Shown here piece after piece: positions 21,850 to 34,621 of a stretch of 64,000 bases of DNA. A program made the position numbers and the translations under genes. The first letter of the stretch is position 1; each line of letters begins with the position of its first letter. Below the pieces are notes generated by a model. The model did no database searches and was not told the DNA's origin. It saw nothing but the letters and a program-made list of their open reading frames with translations. Origin of the DNA: Orychophragmus violaceus (taxonomy: Eukaryota > Streptophyta > Magnoliopsida > Brassicales > Brassicaceae); assembly GCA_030180135.1 (NCBI GenBank), contig CM058233.1, forward strand, positions 108,231,994 to 108,295,993. The letters are read 5' to 3'.

Positions 21850-24800
21850 ATGAAGAGGATCAAGCCCTTGCCGAAAGGTGTTCGTCACTCAATTCGCTCC
21901 GGAATTATAATGTTCGACATGTCGAGGGTCGTGGAGGAACTCGTATTCAACAGTCTCGATGCTGGTGCGACCAAGGTCAACGAAATCAAACCCCCCTCCT
22001 TCGAATTTCTTCTGGTTCTGCTTACTGAAATTTCTTATCTTCAGGTATCTATCTTCGTGGGTGTTGTTACATGTTCTGTCAAGGTTGTAGATGATGGTGA
22101 GTATAGCTCTACCATGATTATTTTTACCTTTGTGCAATCTTAATTTGGAAATATTTACTGATTTTGGTTTTCAGGATGTGGCGTTTCCAGAGATGATTTG
22201 GTTTTGTTGGGAGAAAGATATGGTAAGTTCTCGCTTGAATCTTCGATAATTTTCGATCAGCTGCATGTTAGTTTTTCTTCAATTGAGAAACTTATCATGA
22301 ACAATGTGTGAAATCAGCTACGTCAAAGTTTCACGACTTCACAAATGTGGAGACAACCTGTCAAAGTTTTGGTTTCCGAGGAGAGGCTTTAGCTTCGATA
22401 GCAGATATCTCCTTACTGGAAATCACGACTAAAGCTATTGGAAGGCCCAATGGTTATCGAAAAGTTATCAAGGTATGAGATGAATCTTGATGCAACTCAA
22501 CACTCTTACTTAATCTGTATGACGTTCGTTATGGTTTTAAACTTCCCATTACGCTTTTCAGGGATCTAAGTGTCTACATTTAGGAATTGACGATGATCGA
22601 AAAGACTTTGGCACGACTGGTAATGTGTCTTTTGTCACCATTGATTTTTCTTTCATGCTTATTAAATAGTGAAAGTAAGCCTTAAGTACAATTTTCAAGA
22701 ACTATTTATTTCCTGCTCAGATTTTGATTTACATTGGCAAGGGGCCAAGGGCATGATTTACTTCTGATATTGACCTGGTTGATGCAGTAACTGTCCGAGA
22801 TCTATTTTACAATCAACCAGTGAGACAAAAATATATGCGATCCAGGTTCATCTCTTAGACACTTGGACATCCGCATTCATCTTCGCCTGAAGTTCTGTGA
22901 AATACGTCTATGTTTTTGTTTCTCCGACTAAAATCGTTTTTTTTTTTTGCAATGGAAGTCCCAAAAAAGTGTTGGAATCTATAACAAAGTGTGTGTTCCG
23001 GATTGCCCTTGTGCACTCGAATGTTTCCTTCAGTGTTCTTGATATCGAAAGGTGGGTTCCTACTTTCATTTAAAGATCCTTATGAATTTAGCCCGTCTGA
23101 TAGTTTCCTTGTTACAGTGATGAAGAGCTTATACAAACCAATCCTTCTGCTTCAGCATTTTCGCTACTGATGAGAGATGCAGGGACCAAAGCTTTAAATT
23201 CTCTTCGAAAAGTGAACGCTACAGATGGCATGTTGAATGTCACTGGGTATATATCTGGTCCTGGAGATAGTTTCAAGGTAAGTTACTTGCTGCACTTGTG
23301 GGCTCCAAAACTATAACCCTTGTTTGTCAGATTGTTGATCTTGAGCCTTACCTTTCTTAATTATTGTGGTATTTTCTTTGCAGGCTTTGCAGTATATATG
23401 TATCCTTATCTCTGCATCTTTTTATGTGTGACTATACATCGACTATTTTCTGCGGTTTAAGTTAGGAAGTTTCTGTATAAGGTTGTATGGCCTTCACGGT
23501 GACAGATATCAATTCAAGATTCGTGAGCAAAGGTCCCATACATAAGCTGCTGAACAACTTCGCTGCTAGTTTTGATTGTACGGATGACTGGAAGCCTACG
23601 GATGGGCTACAAACAGGACGACGTAACAGAATTCAATCCAATCCTGGTTACATACTGTGCATAACATGTCCACGTCATCTTTATGAATTCTCATTTGAAC
23701 AATCAAAGACAAACGTCGAGTTCAAGGTATTATATTTCTCTCGTGATCTAAACTTACTTAGATTATTTATATATTAATGATTGCCTATATCTCTATCTGT
23801 GGCAGAATTGGGAACCTACACTTACCTTCATAGAAAGAATCATTCTAGCCAACTGGAAGAAAGATGAGGGTCTTGGTACGCCACACTTTATCAAGCTCTG
23901 ATAGTATCCCTTATATTTCTGGGTTTTTTCAATGTTTTCTTACTGTTTTTCCTTAGAAATTTGTGATGGGGGAGCTGATCTGCTGGCGAAAGCTGACAAG
24001 CAAGACCGGATTGATGACATGAGTAGCCTTCAAAAAGGTACACAAAGTTTCATACTGTTACCATATTATGACATTAATTCTTACTTAGTGGAACGAGGCC
24101 GCATCTATTGTCATATTTCCAGGCAGTCTTTACAACATCTTCGTTTTCTGGATGCAGAGTGGCCAGAAATTATGGAACCTGCAAAAAAGAAGCTCAAGAG
24201 AAGTAATGATCAGGCACCTTGTAGCTTTCTCTTGCCCCCGTCTGCTGACTTTAAAAGAGACGATGGTTATTTGTCGCTAGGAAAGGAGAAATGGTCTCCA
24301 AAATATGAATTTGAATTGAAAGTTCAGAATCGTAAAAAGCAAGGCACTGTATCTGAATTTGACCGCAAGACTGCTTCTCTTCTACAGTCATGTGACATAG
24401 ATATGCAAAAGAATGAAGTCTTTCCACAAGTTACTGACCTCCTAGAAACAAGCTTGGTTTCTGGCGCTAAGTGCAGAAAACAATTTCTAACAAGATGCCA
24501 GATTAGCACCCCTCTCAATGTCAACCATGATTTTATGAAAGATCCAGACGAATTGAATGTTCAATTTGAAGAAGTTGAAGATGAGTTGGATGTCAGCAAT
24601 TGCATTGGAAAGCATCTTTTGCGGGGTTGCTCCTCAAGAGGAAGCCTAACACTTCATGAGCCTAAACTATCTCATGGTGAAGGGTCTGAATCAGGCATTC
24701 CTATGAAACTTGATGACAAACGAAGTAATTCAATGATTCATGTCCTAGAGACCAGAGAAGGTGGTTCTTACTGTGATGTTCTTTCTGATACTCTTGCATT

Positions 24801-27800
24801 TCATGGAATGACCAGGACTCCTGATTGTTCTCTAGGGAGTTCATGGCAGGATACTGATTGGTTTAGTCCACAACATTCCTCAGATATTGCAAGTGTTGGA
24901 ATTGGAGAAGATTTTAACATCAACCCCATAGATATTGCGGAATTTTGTTCTTATGAAGACAAATTTGTTAAGAAAAAGTACTCTTCCTTTGGCAATGTGG
25001 GGAGCTCTGGTGCTGGTAGTTTCCGTTTAAGTTCTGAATGGTCTACAGTGTTCTCCACACCTCCTTCTGCGGCCAAGTGGAAGTCTGATTATCAGAAAGG
25101 TTGTCAAATTCTTGAAGGGAGTTTGAAACTGGGAAGGATGCCTGACCCTGAATATATTTCCAGTGCAGCTAATAACATCAAGTTTGATCGTGAGGGCATA
25201 CATCAAATTGATTGCCGGGAAACTGGCGCAGATTCTTTCGCAGATATTCAGACCTGCACTCAGTCAGATGAAAAGATTTCCCAGTCATTATGGGGGCATG
25301 CAGATAATGTGGGTACTGAACAATATAGTCTCAGGAAGGACAAGTTTAGTTATAGAGATGACACACAGAATAATGTTGGTAAACGAAGGTCAAGAAGAAG
25401 CCGCTCTGCTCCTCCATTTTATCAAGAGAAAAAGAGATTTATCAGTTTAAGTTGTAGATCAGACACAAAATTAAAGAGCTCTGATCCATCAGGTTACTGT
25501 TCTTTATCCCGACGTGGTTACTGTTGCTTACTGTTGTTTTAGTTTTGGGAATGTGGTGTAAAAGAAATTAATGAGGTATAACTTTCTGCAGAACCTGATG
25601 ATTTGGAGTGTTTGACACAACCCTGTAATGCATCTCATATGCATCTTAAGTGCAGCATCCTTGATGATGCGTCAGATGACCACATACAAGAAACAGAAAA
25701 AAGTTTGAGTTCGGCCTCAGACTTGAAAGCATCTGCTGGTTGTAGTAGTGTCCATTCAGAGATCCGAGATGAGGATGGAGACGAAGGTAACTATTAATCT
25801 TAATTATCTGTGTGTCTCTTTGGTAGATAAATCATCTCCAAGGCACTGCTACACATTATATTTTTTCGTATCTCCCATGTCGGTGTAGTTGTCCATCAAA
25901 ACGTGCTCCTTGACAAGTTTGGTAGTTTATGGGAGGTTTCCTTTTTCTCCCCTCCTACATGTGGAGTATCTGACTATGTCACCTATCTCGCAGACTTCAG
26001 CTCAGAGGAAAATTTGTATCCAGTTAAACCCACAACGAAATGGCGCAATAACTGTCCGGTCCCTCAGGTTAAGCAAATTGAAAGGATTTGTTTTTGCCTA
26101 ATAGACTGAACCATGGAACATAACTGAGTATCCATAATAATTTCCATTGTGATGCCAGGTTGCCAAGGAATCACACGAGCTTCAGGATCAAGATAGCGTA
26201 CTTGATATATGTTCAGGAACTTTGCACCTGCGATCCGATAAATCCTTGATTCCTGAATCTATAAACAGACACTCCCTTGAAGATGCCAAGGTTCTACAAC
26301 AGGTGGATAAAAAGTATATCCCAATTGTTGCTCATGGAACGCTTGCCATAGTCGATCAGGTTCATCCTCTCTGATCTCTTTCTTCTCATAATTGTTGGGG
26401 ATTATCTTCAAACTAGAAAAAAACATAACTTGTAGAAACTATTGCTCTTAATAAATGTCTTGCTGCCAGTTGATCTGAGGTTGTCATTCTTTACAGCATG
26501 CTGCCGATGAAAGAATTCGTTTGGAGGAGCTGCGTAAAAAGGTAACAGCGTCTCGGAACCTCAAGCTCATGTAACTACTTTTCTAATGTTTCACAGTTTG
26601 GATAATATTGTGCTTCTATCAACTGAAAAAAACAATGAAACTACTAGGTCCTGGCGGGGGAAGCAAGGACTGTCACTTATTTGAACGCAGACCAAGAGTT
26701 GGTATGTTTGAACATGATATCATTATCTGCTGGATTTGATCGGATCAGAGTAGTCTACTCTGCCTCAGTTTATTGATGATGGATCATTAATCTTTAATGT
26801 TGACATTAAAGGTACTGCCAGAGATGGGTTATCAGTTACTACAGACTTATTCAGAGCAGATACGAGACTGGGGTTGGATCTGCAGCATTAATGTAGAAGG
26901 GTCAACGTCCTTTAAGAAGTAACTTTTTCTCTTGCGGTCCCATCAACACGCTATACGTTCTTTTAACAATATGCAATACTTGATCATCTATGAAGCAGCA
27001 TATGCAGTTGCGGTTTCTAGATTGCGCACCATGATTAGTGTTCTCTTTTTCTACAGGAACATGAGCATCATCCAACGAAAACCAACTCCAATCACACTTA
27101 ATGCGGTTAGGCACCTAGTCTGACTCTTTCATTTCACTTAGATTTTATTCTCTCTGGGATTCAATATGGGTCACTTGAATGATCACTCTGATTACACCAC
27201 TTCTAGGTCCCCTGCATTCTGGGTGTAAATCTATCAGATATTGATCTACTGGAGTTTCTTCAACAGGTACGATCAGAATCATGTATGTGTATAAGCACAC
27301 GGCCATCTTTTCTTTTTCTTTAAGGTTCTTTACTCAACTTTTGCCAAACCAGCTTGCTGATACTGACGGATCATCTACAATTCCTCCGTCTGTTCTTCGA
27401 GTCCTAAACTCCAAAGCATGTAGAGGTATATTCCTGATCTCTCCAGAACTGTTTTGTATGTTCAGCTGCTAATTATCTCGATTGCTTCAACTGCTAAGGT
27501 GCAATTATGTTCGGAGATTCTCTGTTACCCTCGGAATGCTCTTTAATCATCGACGGACTGAAGCAGACCTCACTTTGTTTCCAGGTAAGTAAGACATTAT
27601 CAAGTCTTACCAAAAGGATTCATCTTTAAAACAAATTTAACCCATTACTTTTGTGTACATACAGTGTGCTCATGGTCGACCAACCACAGTTCCTCTAGTC
27701 GATTTGAAGGCATTGCACAAACAGATAGCAAAGCTCGATTCCAGACAACCGTGGCATGGGTTCCAACGCAGAGAAATCACACTTGATCGTGCTAAGTCAC

Positions 27801-27823
27801 GCTTAGATGAAGCTAAAAGCTAA
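21850..27823 (+). CDS. MLH3: DNA mismatch repair / meiotic crossover protein MLH3, 23 exons
   Basis: join(21850..21975,22045..22096,22175..22222,22318..22472,22562..22619,22788..22845,22959..23051,23118..23277,23384..23399,23506..23726,23806..23875,23957..25492,25592..25786,25994..26067,26159..26359,26497..26541,26648..26701,26812..26918,27057..27105,27207..27266,27353..27425,27499..27584,27665..27823); frame-consistent, about 1231 aa. The N-terminal GHKL ATPase has ELVFNSLDAGA, VDDGCGVS and FGFRGEALASI. The C-terminal endonuclease motif DQHA(X)2E(X)4E is intact (about 1020-1031, split by an intron), followed by ACRGAIMFGD and QCAHGRP metal-site motifs. MLH3 pairs with MLH1 (MutL-gamma) to resolve meiotic double Holliday junctions into crossovers. 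Orthologue of At4g35520. Exon 9 is only 16 nt. An 85-nt stretch at 24038-24122 looks intron-like but keeps the frame open, so length could be about 28 aa shorter with other splicing. Confidence 0.9.
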
Positions 27824-28189
27824 AAGAAGTTGCACCTCTAGCAAACCTTTGTTAACCATAGACTCAGTAAATAACTAGTTTGTCAGTTTGCTACACTCTT
27901 AGCCACACTGTAAATCTTATCCTTAGATGTATAGTACTTAGGTTGATACCACATTTGAGTTTGCATTCAATTCATATAGCAAAAACTAAATAACAGTTCG
28001 ATTCATGGGTTCAAAAGACTGGTCATTACACAACATATTGTGCTATCATATGAGAAAGAAGTTCATCAGTCACTAAGCAACAAAGCTACAAGTTCTGTGA
28101 GCTTGCAACTTCTGTGTTTGTCTTGTAATGAACCTCCCATGTTTGTTTTGTCTGCTTGTATTGGCAGTAGATATTTCACATGTATATGC
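27824..28189. other. Convergent 3' flanks of MLH3 and PIG-H
   Basis: 366 bp between two stop codons on opposite strands. It must hold both 3' UTRs and poly(A) signals. No further gene. Confidence 0.6.
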
Positions 28190-29253
28190 TTAACCAGATA
28201 CAACATGTTCTTCTTCATTTATCATTTCACTTTGGTCTGTGTCAATAACAGCACACAATGCCTTCCAAATGGGAACCAACATCTTCAGTGCCGGACGCAG
28301 TTCCTATACAAAGAGGAAACTGAACTTAGAATCAATGGCCAAAAAGAAACAATATAATGTTCACAGAATGAATCTCAAGGTTGTCTGAAAAAGTTTCTCT
28401 CACAATCTATTGGAATAAACTGTTTGCATTACCTTAAACACCAAAGTAAGCTGTTCTTCGCCACACAGAAACAAGGAGAGACTCCAATAACATGTGACAG
28501 GGGTGACACATTCGACAAGCACAGGCTTCAAAATCTTGCCAATAGGGATAAACCTAGAGACAGTTTTTCCACTGCAAAGCAGAAACACCACAATTAAGCA
28601 TAGATGACAACCGCTCATGAAAATTACAACTGATTCCACCATTACCACCTCTCTAACAGGCCATTAACATGCTGTAGTTCAAAGCATTAAGTCATTATGG
28701 AGTGCAGACAATATATACTAAACTAAAGGGATAAAGCGTACCTTAAATATTGAGTTTCAAGTTGGATCCCAAAGGTTGGCATGATTATAACAGATTCTGA
28801 ACAGCTCAAGTAAAAAAAGAATCAGTTTTAAAGATGTGAAGACTATATCATCTGGTGAAACTTTTAAACCATGTAACAAGGCAGCACCTTTCTTGACAAG
28901 CTTCCGACTTTGTATTATAACAAAGAAACCACTTGCAAGACAGATCCAAAAAAGAGATGTAACTGGATTGTCCTGTTTCATGTGAAGCACTTGTTCTAAG
29001 CAATGCCTGCAAATTCATATCTAAATAACAAACACCACAGACAAACAAAACGTATCATTACCTTTCCAAGAAAAAAGTACATCGAAATCGCCAAAATCCC
29101 AAGGAAGAAAGCAAGCCCCCTAAGACGGGCATAACCAGTTACTCTGCTTCTGTTGATGATCACATGGTGGATGTCAATGGCTCCTCTAGTTGGCTCACTT
29201 TCACTTTCGTGTATGTAAGTGTATCTCTTATTCGATAGAGACGAGCTCACCAT
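28190..29253 (-). CDS. PIGH: PIG-H, subunit of GPI-GlcNAc transferase, 5 exons
   Basis: complement(join(28190..28303,28433..28571,28742..28796,28888..29006,29081..29253)), 199 aa. PIG-H is a small subunit of the ER GPI N-acetylglucosaminyltransferase that starts GPI-anchor synthesis. Visible: an N-terminal cytosolic segment, a hydrophobic hairpin (RGLAFFLGILAISM and NPVTSLFWICLASGFFVII), then the PIG-H domain with ESVIIMPTFGIQLET, SRFIPIGKILKPVLVECVTP and the end LRPALKMLVPIWKALC. Exons 2-5 join in one frame with canonical sites. The exon 1/2 junction is least sure: the obvious donor after LGK gives the wrong phase, whereas donor tcgat|GTACTT with acceptor TTTGCAG gives a 74-nt intron and restores it. 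Orthologue of At4g35530. Confidence 0.85.
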
Positions 29254-30054
29254 TAGGAAACCTGGTTTTAGTTGTTAACACACTGTATCTATCGCCGTCG
29301 TTTACTCATATCCATATAAAAGCCAGCCAGCTTCTCAAAACCCAAACAAAAAGATTCAGACTTTTGAGTCTCACTCAATTCAGGTAGCAAAAAAATGTCT
29401 CTGCGGCTTTCAGTCGAGCAACATGCGTGCATTATAACCCTATTTCACCATTAAGAACCATAAGCTGATAAGCCTGACAAATCTCGCCAACTATCATCCA
29501 CACACAATGTTCTCGATAAGCCCAAATCTTAAAAGTGGAGTGAAACGGAAAAAGGGTCAAATCTGAACTAGCTTCTCCTACCGGTGAAGAGAGGAAGACG
29601 ATATTGCGATGGAGACCAAAAAGGTCGAAACTTTCCAGATTGTATGCCGTTTCAACGAAACATCCGATACAAAAATCTAAACGACCTGCCTTTTTCTTTG
29701 GAGCTTGAACAATAGCAAGAAGAAAATGAAGAGAGGATCTGAAATTGATTGGGAGGATTTGGGTTATAAAGTGCATCTCTTGGGATTGCAACTTGCGGTA
29801 GAGAAGAGAGAAACTGTAAAAACTGAATCTTCATTTTATAAATATTATTATAATTAAGGAAATAGGAATTGTTCTGAATGCAGAAAACATATAAACCATG
29901 CAATCATCACAAGCTCTAACACAATTCAACAATCCATGAAAAAAAAAAGAAACCACTAAAAACCCCATAGAGTCTAAAACTGCTCTCAATACTGACTACG
30001 ACTACGAAATCCATTTCTTTGATTATTAGAAATTTCCCTCTAAGCTTGTATTAA
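29254..30054. other. PIG-H/WOX13 interval with an unassigned minus-strand ORF
   Basis: Contains the PIG-H upstream region and the WOX13 3' flank. A minus-strand ORF (29432-29791, 119 codons) has no domain I recognise and could be part of a PIG-H leader or a chance frame. At4g35540 (a TFIIB-related gene), which from memory sits here in A. thaliana, is not present. Confidence 0.45.
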
Positions 30055-31815
30055 TCAGCCTGACATGCCATAATCTTCAACATGGTCATAAAGGTTGTAG
30101 CTTTCAGACAATCCCATCTTTCCAACAAGATGCTCATCATCCCCTGCAAACACACAAATCACAACAAATTCTCTGGTTATTGTACAGACATAAGTCCCAA
30201 GTTTTATATACCATATCTATGAAGCCAATGGGTCGGACGGGTGAACAAAAGCGGAATATATATATTAGTTTTTAGCGGAATAGGTAAACGGTTAGAGAAT
30301 AGTGCAAAATTATAAGAGAAAGTTGTTACTGAAATCGATAACAAAAATGTAAGAATAATCGTTTTTACTTTAGCTTTTGATACCGCTTTTGTGATCGGTA
30401 ACAATTAAAGCGATATAACTCTAACCGCAAAGTCAAGAGGTTACCAATCAAAGCCATTGCGTTTTACTGTTAGTGATGCTAAGATATTCTAAGGAATTAC
30501 TCAATCGAATATAGAGAAGTTTGTTTATTTAACTTACTTGGGTTTGATAGGACTCCTAGCAAGTGAAGATCAGAGCTCATCTCAGGGCTCCGGAAGCAAA
30601 TATCTTCAGGCCTAGGACTAGTACTTGTTGTCCCAATGACATTGTTGTTGTTAACAAGAAGACTCTCTGGTATCTTTCTCTTCTCATTCAATGTCTCAGT
30701 TTCATTTTCTACCTCAGACTCACCATTATTGTTGTTAGAAGAACCAACACCATGCTGCTTCCTCTTAGAACGAGCACGCCGGTTCTGGAACCAATTATAA
30801 ACATTTTGGTCAGAAATCTGGCCGTGTTGGCTCAGCTCTTCGGTTATGTCTTTGATCTTTTGCTTGCTTGGTGTTCCCGTGCCTTGATCGAATATACGCT
30901 CTAGAATCTGAAGCTGCACCGGCGTAGGAGTCCACCTCTGCCTAGCTGACATCTTGTGACCAATTGTTGGGTCTGCATATAGACCTCCCAATCTCCCTCC
31001 TGTTTTAAACACCAAATAGACAAATGAAACAGAGTTGTCGAAGTTTAACTAAGATGATGAGTGATATACCACTTGTTCATGTTTTCACGTTTTGAAAGCT
31101 TGATTCCACTATTATTACCATTTGTAACATTCATCATTTTATACATATTTATGTTTTGAAAAATGATTCCTTATATACAATTAACATATTAAAAATATAA
31201 CTAGAAAAACCAAAATGTAATTAATTTACTAAAACTAGTTTTTCAACCTTTTGTAGTTTTTTTTCACAGAAACTTGGTTCAATTCAGTTCGTAGCACCAA
31301 CAATTATTCACTTATTCCACTATTCTGCTATTCGTTTGACATTCCAGTCAAGTCCTAAATAAAAGCTGAAACTTTATGTAGCTCAAGAACAAGCATCAAC
31401 CAGAAACACCTTTCAAAAGAGAAATTCTCAAAGCTCAATTGGAGGATTTCAAGGTGGATTACTAAACCTATTCTTGAATTCCACAAGAACCTACACTAAA
31501 CCATTGAAATTTCAACGAAAGGTTTGGTCTTTGCATCAGATTTAAACCACTAATTACGCCACTGAATCAATCAAAACTAAGTGGAAGAAAAAAACCTGCA
31601 AGATCTTGTTGAGAAGTGAGGGTCTTGTGCATCTCAACGAGACGTTCACAAATAGTGGCGTAGATAGCAATCTGTTTCCTCAGAGTTTCAAGCTGCTCAT
31701 CGGTCATCACCTTCACGTACATTCCTCCCGAGCTGGAGCCTCCATTAACATCGATCCCCTGAAGATTAGAAGAGTGATGATTATTGGATTGCTGCTGATT
31801 ATCCCACTCCATCAT
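30055..31815 (-). CDS. WOX13: WUSCHEL-related homeobox transcription factor WOX13
   Basis: complement(join(30055..30143,30538..30999,31596..31815)), 256 aa, GT-AG introns in phase. The N-terminus starts MMEWDNQQQSNNHHSSNLQG, with a conserved YVKVMTDEQLETLRKQIAIY block (about 34-52). The WOX homeodomain (about 93-157) runs RQRWTPTPVQLQILERIFDQ ... NVYNWFQNRRARSKRKQ, including the helix-3 DNA-contact residues WFQNRRAR. The C-terminal tail ends YNLYDHVEDYGMSG. It belongs to the ancient WOX clade, which lacks the WUS-box. Orthologue of At4g35550, implicated in growth, fruit patterning and wound-induced cell fate. Intron 2 carries an inserted repeat. Confidence 0.95.
30230..30450 (-). mobile_element. 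Non-autonomous element in WOX13 intron 2 (hAT-like)
   Basis: Flanked by 8-bp near-direct repeats AAGCCAAT (30222) and AAGCCATT (30451), a hAT-sized duplication. In reverse orientation it shares TTTTGCACTATTC, CTAACCG and TTCCGCTTTTGTTCA in order with a block in the intron of the kinase gene at 58781-58996. Terminal inverted repeats are weak, so the class is tentative. Confidence 0.5.
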
Positions 31816-32092
31816 CTCTTTTGTCAGAATTTTGATATTTTCTTCTCTGTGTGAATGAAGAAAACAGAGGAAGTCAGTGCTTTTTCTGAGAGTAGAAGGA
31901 AAGGTAAAGACACAGAAAAAGACAAAAAGCTGAATTTATATTAAATTCTAATATTAGTATTCACAATAAAATAAAATACTATAACATGATATTCACCATA
32001 GGAGTTTATGATTAAAGGAAAGTATTTGAATTAGTTTCCAAATTAGAAAATTGACCGTTTGGTTTAGTTCATAATCTGTGTATATTGAGTTT
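31816..32092 (-). other. WOX13 upstream region
   Basis: 5' flank of WOX13 up to the next MITE, AT-rich. No motif assigned with confidence. Confidence 0.4.
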
Positions 32093-32643
32093 AGGCCTGG
32101 GCGTTCGGGTACCCGTTCGGGTTCGGTTCGGGTCTTTCGGGTTTTCGGGTTTTCGGGTCTGAGATATAAAACCCATTCGGGTATTTTAGAATTTCGGTTC
32201 GGGTTCGGTTCGGTTCCATTCGGGTTCGGTTCGGGTTCGGGTACCCGAAAAACATAAAACAAAAATAAAAATTAGTTATATTTAAATAAAAATTCGTTAA
32301 ATTTTGATAAATATAACAAAACCTTTCATATATTTTGTTTATTTTTGATAATTTAGTTATTTTAGACTAAAAACAACTAATATATTTATGTTTATAATTA
32401 TAATTTTGGATAATTTTGTTATATTAGGTCTAAATATAATTAATATTTTAGGTATATAATTGTAATTCGGATATTTCGGGTACCCATTCGGTTCTCGGTT
32501 CGGGTCGGGTTCGGGTTCGGTTCTTCGGATATAGGAGTTTAGGACCCGTTCGAGTATTTTATCGTTTCGAGTTCGGGTTCGGTTATACTTTTTTGGTTCG
32601 GGTTCGGTTCGGTATTTCGGGTCCGGATATTATGCCCAGCCCT
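32093..32643. mobile_element. Mutator-like MITE, CGGTTCGG family
   Basis: TIRs AGGCCTGGGC and the reverse complement of GCCCAGCCCT (9/10). Imperfect 10-bp flanking repeat TATTGAGTTT / GATTGAGTTA (8/10). The body is GGGTTCGGTTCGG-rich at both ends with an AT-rich centre, the same plan as 15924-16595. Confidence 0.72.
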
Positions 32644-32901
32644 GATTGAGTTAAACGGCTACTTACATAACTGATATTTATATTACCTTAGTTTAATGTT
32701 ATTCTGATTTATAGTTATAAGCAAATAAATGTGGTTTAGTTGGTATTTTTTTCAGGAAATTGAAGTATTAGGTTTTTTGGAATGTAATGAACTATGAAGT
32801 CTGATTACTTTAATTTACTTTTTTTTTTGCTGACCGGTTGACTGACATTCTCGAGGTTGTGATCTAGCTTTCGGACACATTCCATGTTATATATTGACAG
32901 T

Positions 32902-33318
32902 AGGGTTGGGTTTTTGTAATATCTAAATCTGAATCGAATTCGAATGAGTGACCGAAATAACCCGAAATTTTATCTAATTTTATTATTTTTTAGTATTTGG
33001 ATTTGAATAATTTTTTTTTTGTTTTTTTTGGAAATGTCAGACATTTCTGAATACTTTCATATACTATTAGATAATTATTTATATTTTCTAGAATTTTTGA
33101 AAATTTTCATATACTTTTGAATGATTTTTCGAGTTTTAAGATATTTTTTGTAATTTTAGGTATCCGAACCCGACTCAAACCCACAAAAAAACAAACTGGA
33201 TCCGATCTAAAAATTTGTAAATATCTAAATAGATTTCATATTTGTAAACATAAAAACCCGAAAATTTTAAAGAATCACACCGAACCAAACCCGAACGAAT
33301 ATTCAAACACTCAACCCT
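32902..33318. mobile_element. Mutator-like MITE, related subfamily
   Basis: TIRs AGGGTTGGGT and the reverse complement of ACTCAACCCT (9/10), with flanking repeat TATTGACAGT / AATTAACAGT (8/10). The body carries CCCGAA/CCGAAC motifs. Confidence 0.65.
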
Positions 33319-34377
33319 AATTAACAGTATTAGCTACACCATCTTTTGTAATCCCTCTAATCATCTAAATCAAAATTTAAAAGAAATATAGAAGAAATAA
33401 GACATCCAAAGGATTGGTGGGTCATAGTCAGGACTTACAAGCTAAGAAGCCATAGAATCCACTTGTCATCTAAACATTAGAACTAGTAGGTGGTCGGTGA
33501 CCGCCGCCCATGTTCCACGGGCACTTAAGGGTTAGATTTAATAAGATATTATCTGAATCATTAACTTAAAAAACCAATGAAATTGAACCCTGAATAATAG
33601 TAACAAAAAAGTTTAAACATAGGTATTGTTATGTGAGCATTGGTCGACGAAGACAAATGAAAATGTGGTCATGAGTCATGCCGTATTGGATTCGGGGAGA
33701 GTAGTATTAGAGGGAACGTGTATTTAACTCTTTTATGGGTCTACTTACATATTGTGTGACCTTTTCACATCCAATATACATAGACTTTCGTCAACCATAA
33801 GATGATCTTTACTTCATAATTATATTCAAGTCAATGCCTCACCTAAAATACGGTGGACCATAATCTTGGAATTGGGATGATTCAGAATTGTTCGATGAGA
33901 AATCTACTGTTACAAAGTTCCAAATATATACTGTTACCTAATAGTAAAACTTTATAATTTACCTTATATTTTATGGGTCAAATATTTTCAAAATATTGAA
34001 TTTTTGATTGATTTTCATTAATTCTTATTATAGTTTTAAAATATGGTCATCTAAGTTTTGTGGATTTATGTACTAGAAACATTTGGTGGTCTCATCGTTT
34101 TTTTTTCCGACAGTGTTTTCGTTTAAGTAATTTTAATGGTCACCATTATGGTAGGAAAATAATGATAACGAGATTTGCATGTGCGATCGAGCCTAAGTCA
34201 AATATAGAGACCAAGCTGTTTACATAAACTCCAAAAAGTTTATATTCATACATGTTTGCCTTTTTTGTCTTTTTAGTATGAGTGTCGGCCGTGGGCGCAT
34301 ATAAAAATATAGATAAAATTCATTTTTCTATCACCAAATTGATATATAATAAGGTTGATATTCACAAAAAAATATAA
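33319..34377. other. Intergenic, no gene
   Basis: AT-rich with no coding or structural feature I can support. A GC-richer patch near 33490-33535 (GTCGGTGACCGCCGCCCATG) can fold but lacks a complete Helitron end. Confidence 0.4.
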
Positions 34378-34520
34378 ATGACTTTGTAGTTTAGTGGTAA
34401 GAATATAAATTTTTGGCGTGTTACAGTGTTTCGAGTTTGATTTATCTGCGGCAAAAAAACTACAACCTTCGACATCAGCAAGAATATGAGAGTCTTTTTT
34501 TTTTTTTTTTTTCTATTTGT
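34378..34520 (+). mobile_element. Degenerate tRNA-like SINE
   Basis: TGTAGTTTAGTGGTAAGAAT resembles a tRNA/A-box region, and TTTCGAGTTTGATT about 45 nt later a decayed B box. A 17-18 nt T-run follows near 34497. No target duplication was defined, so this is a weak call. Confidence 0.35.
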
Positions 34521-34621
34521 ACATTCGGAAAAGGTCTACATGTCGATTACAAACAATTAAATTTTAATTTTACTATCTTTATAATATACACTAAAATGTT
34601 TTGATTAACTTGATAGAATAT

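Noticed and set aside
33485..33535. Hairpin-capable GC-rich patch next to ACTAGT, possible Helitron end
   Set aside because: The stem has a mismatch and its distance to CTAG on either strand does not fit the Helitron pattern seen at 1096 and 15612.
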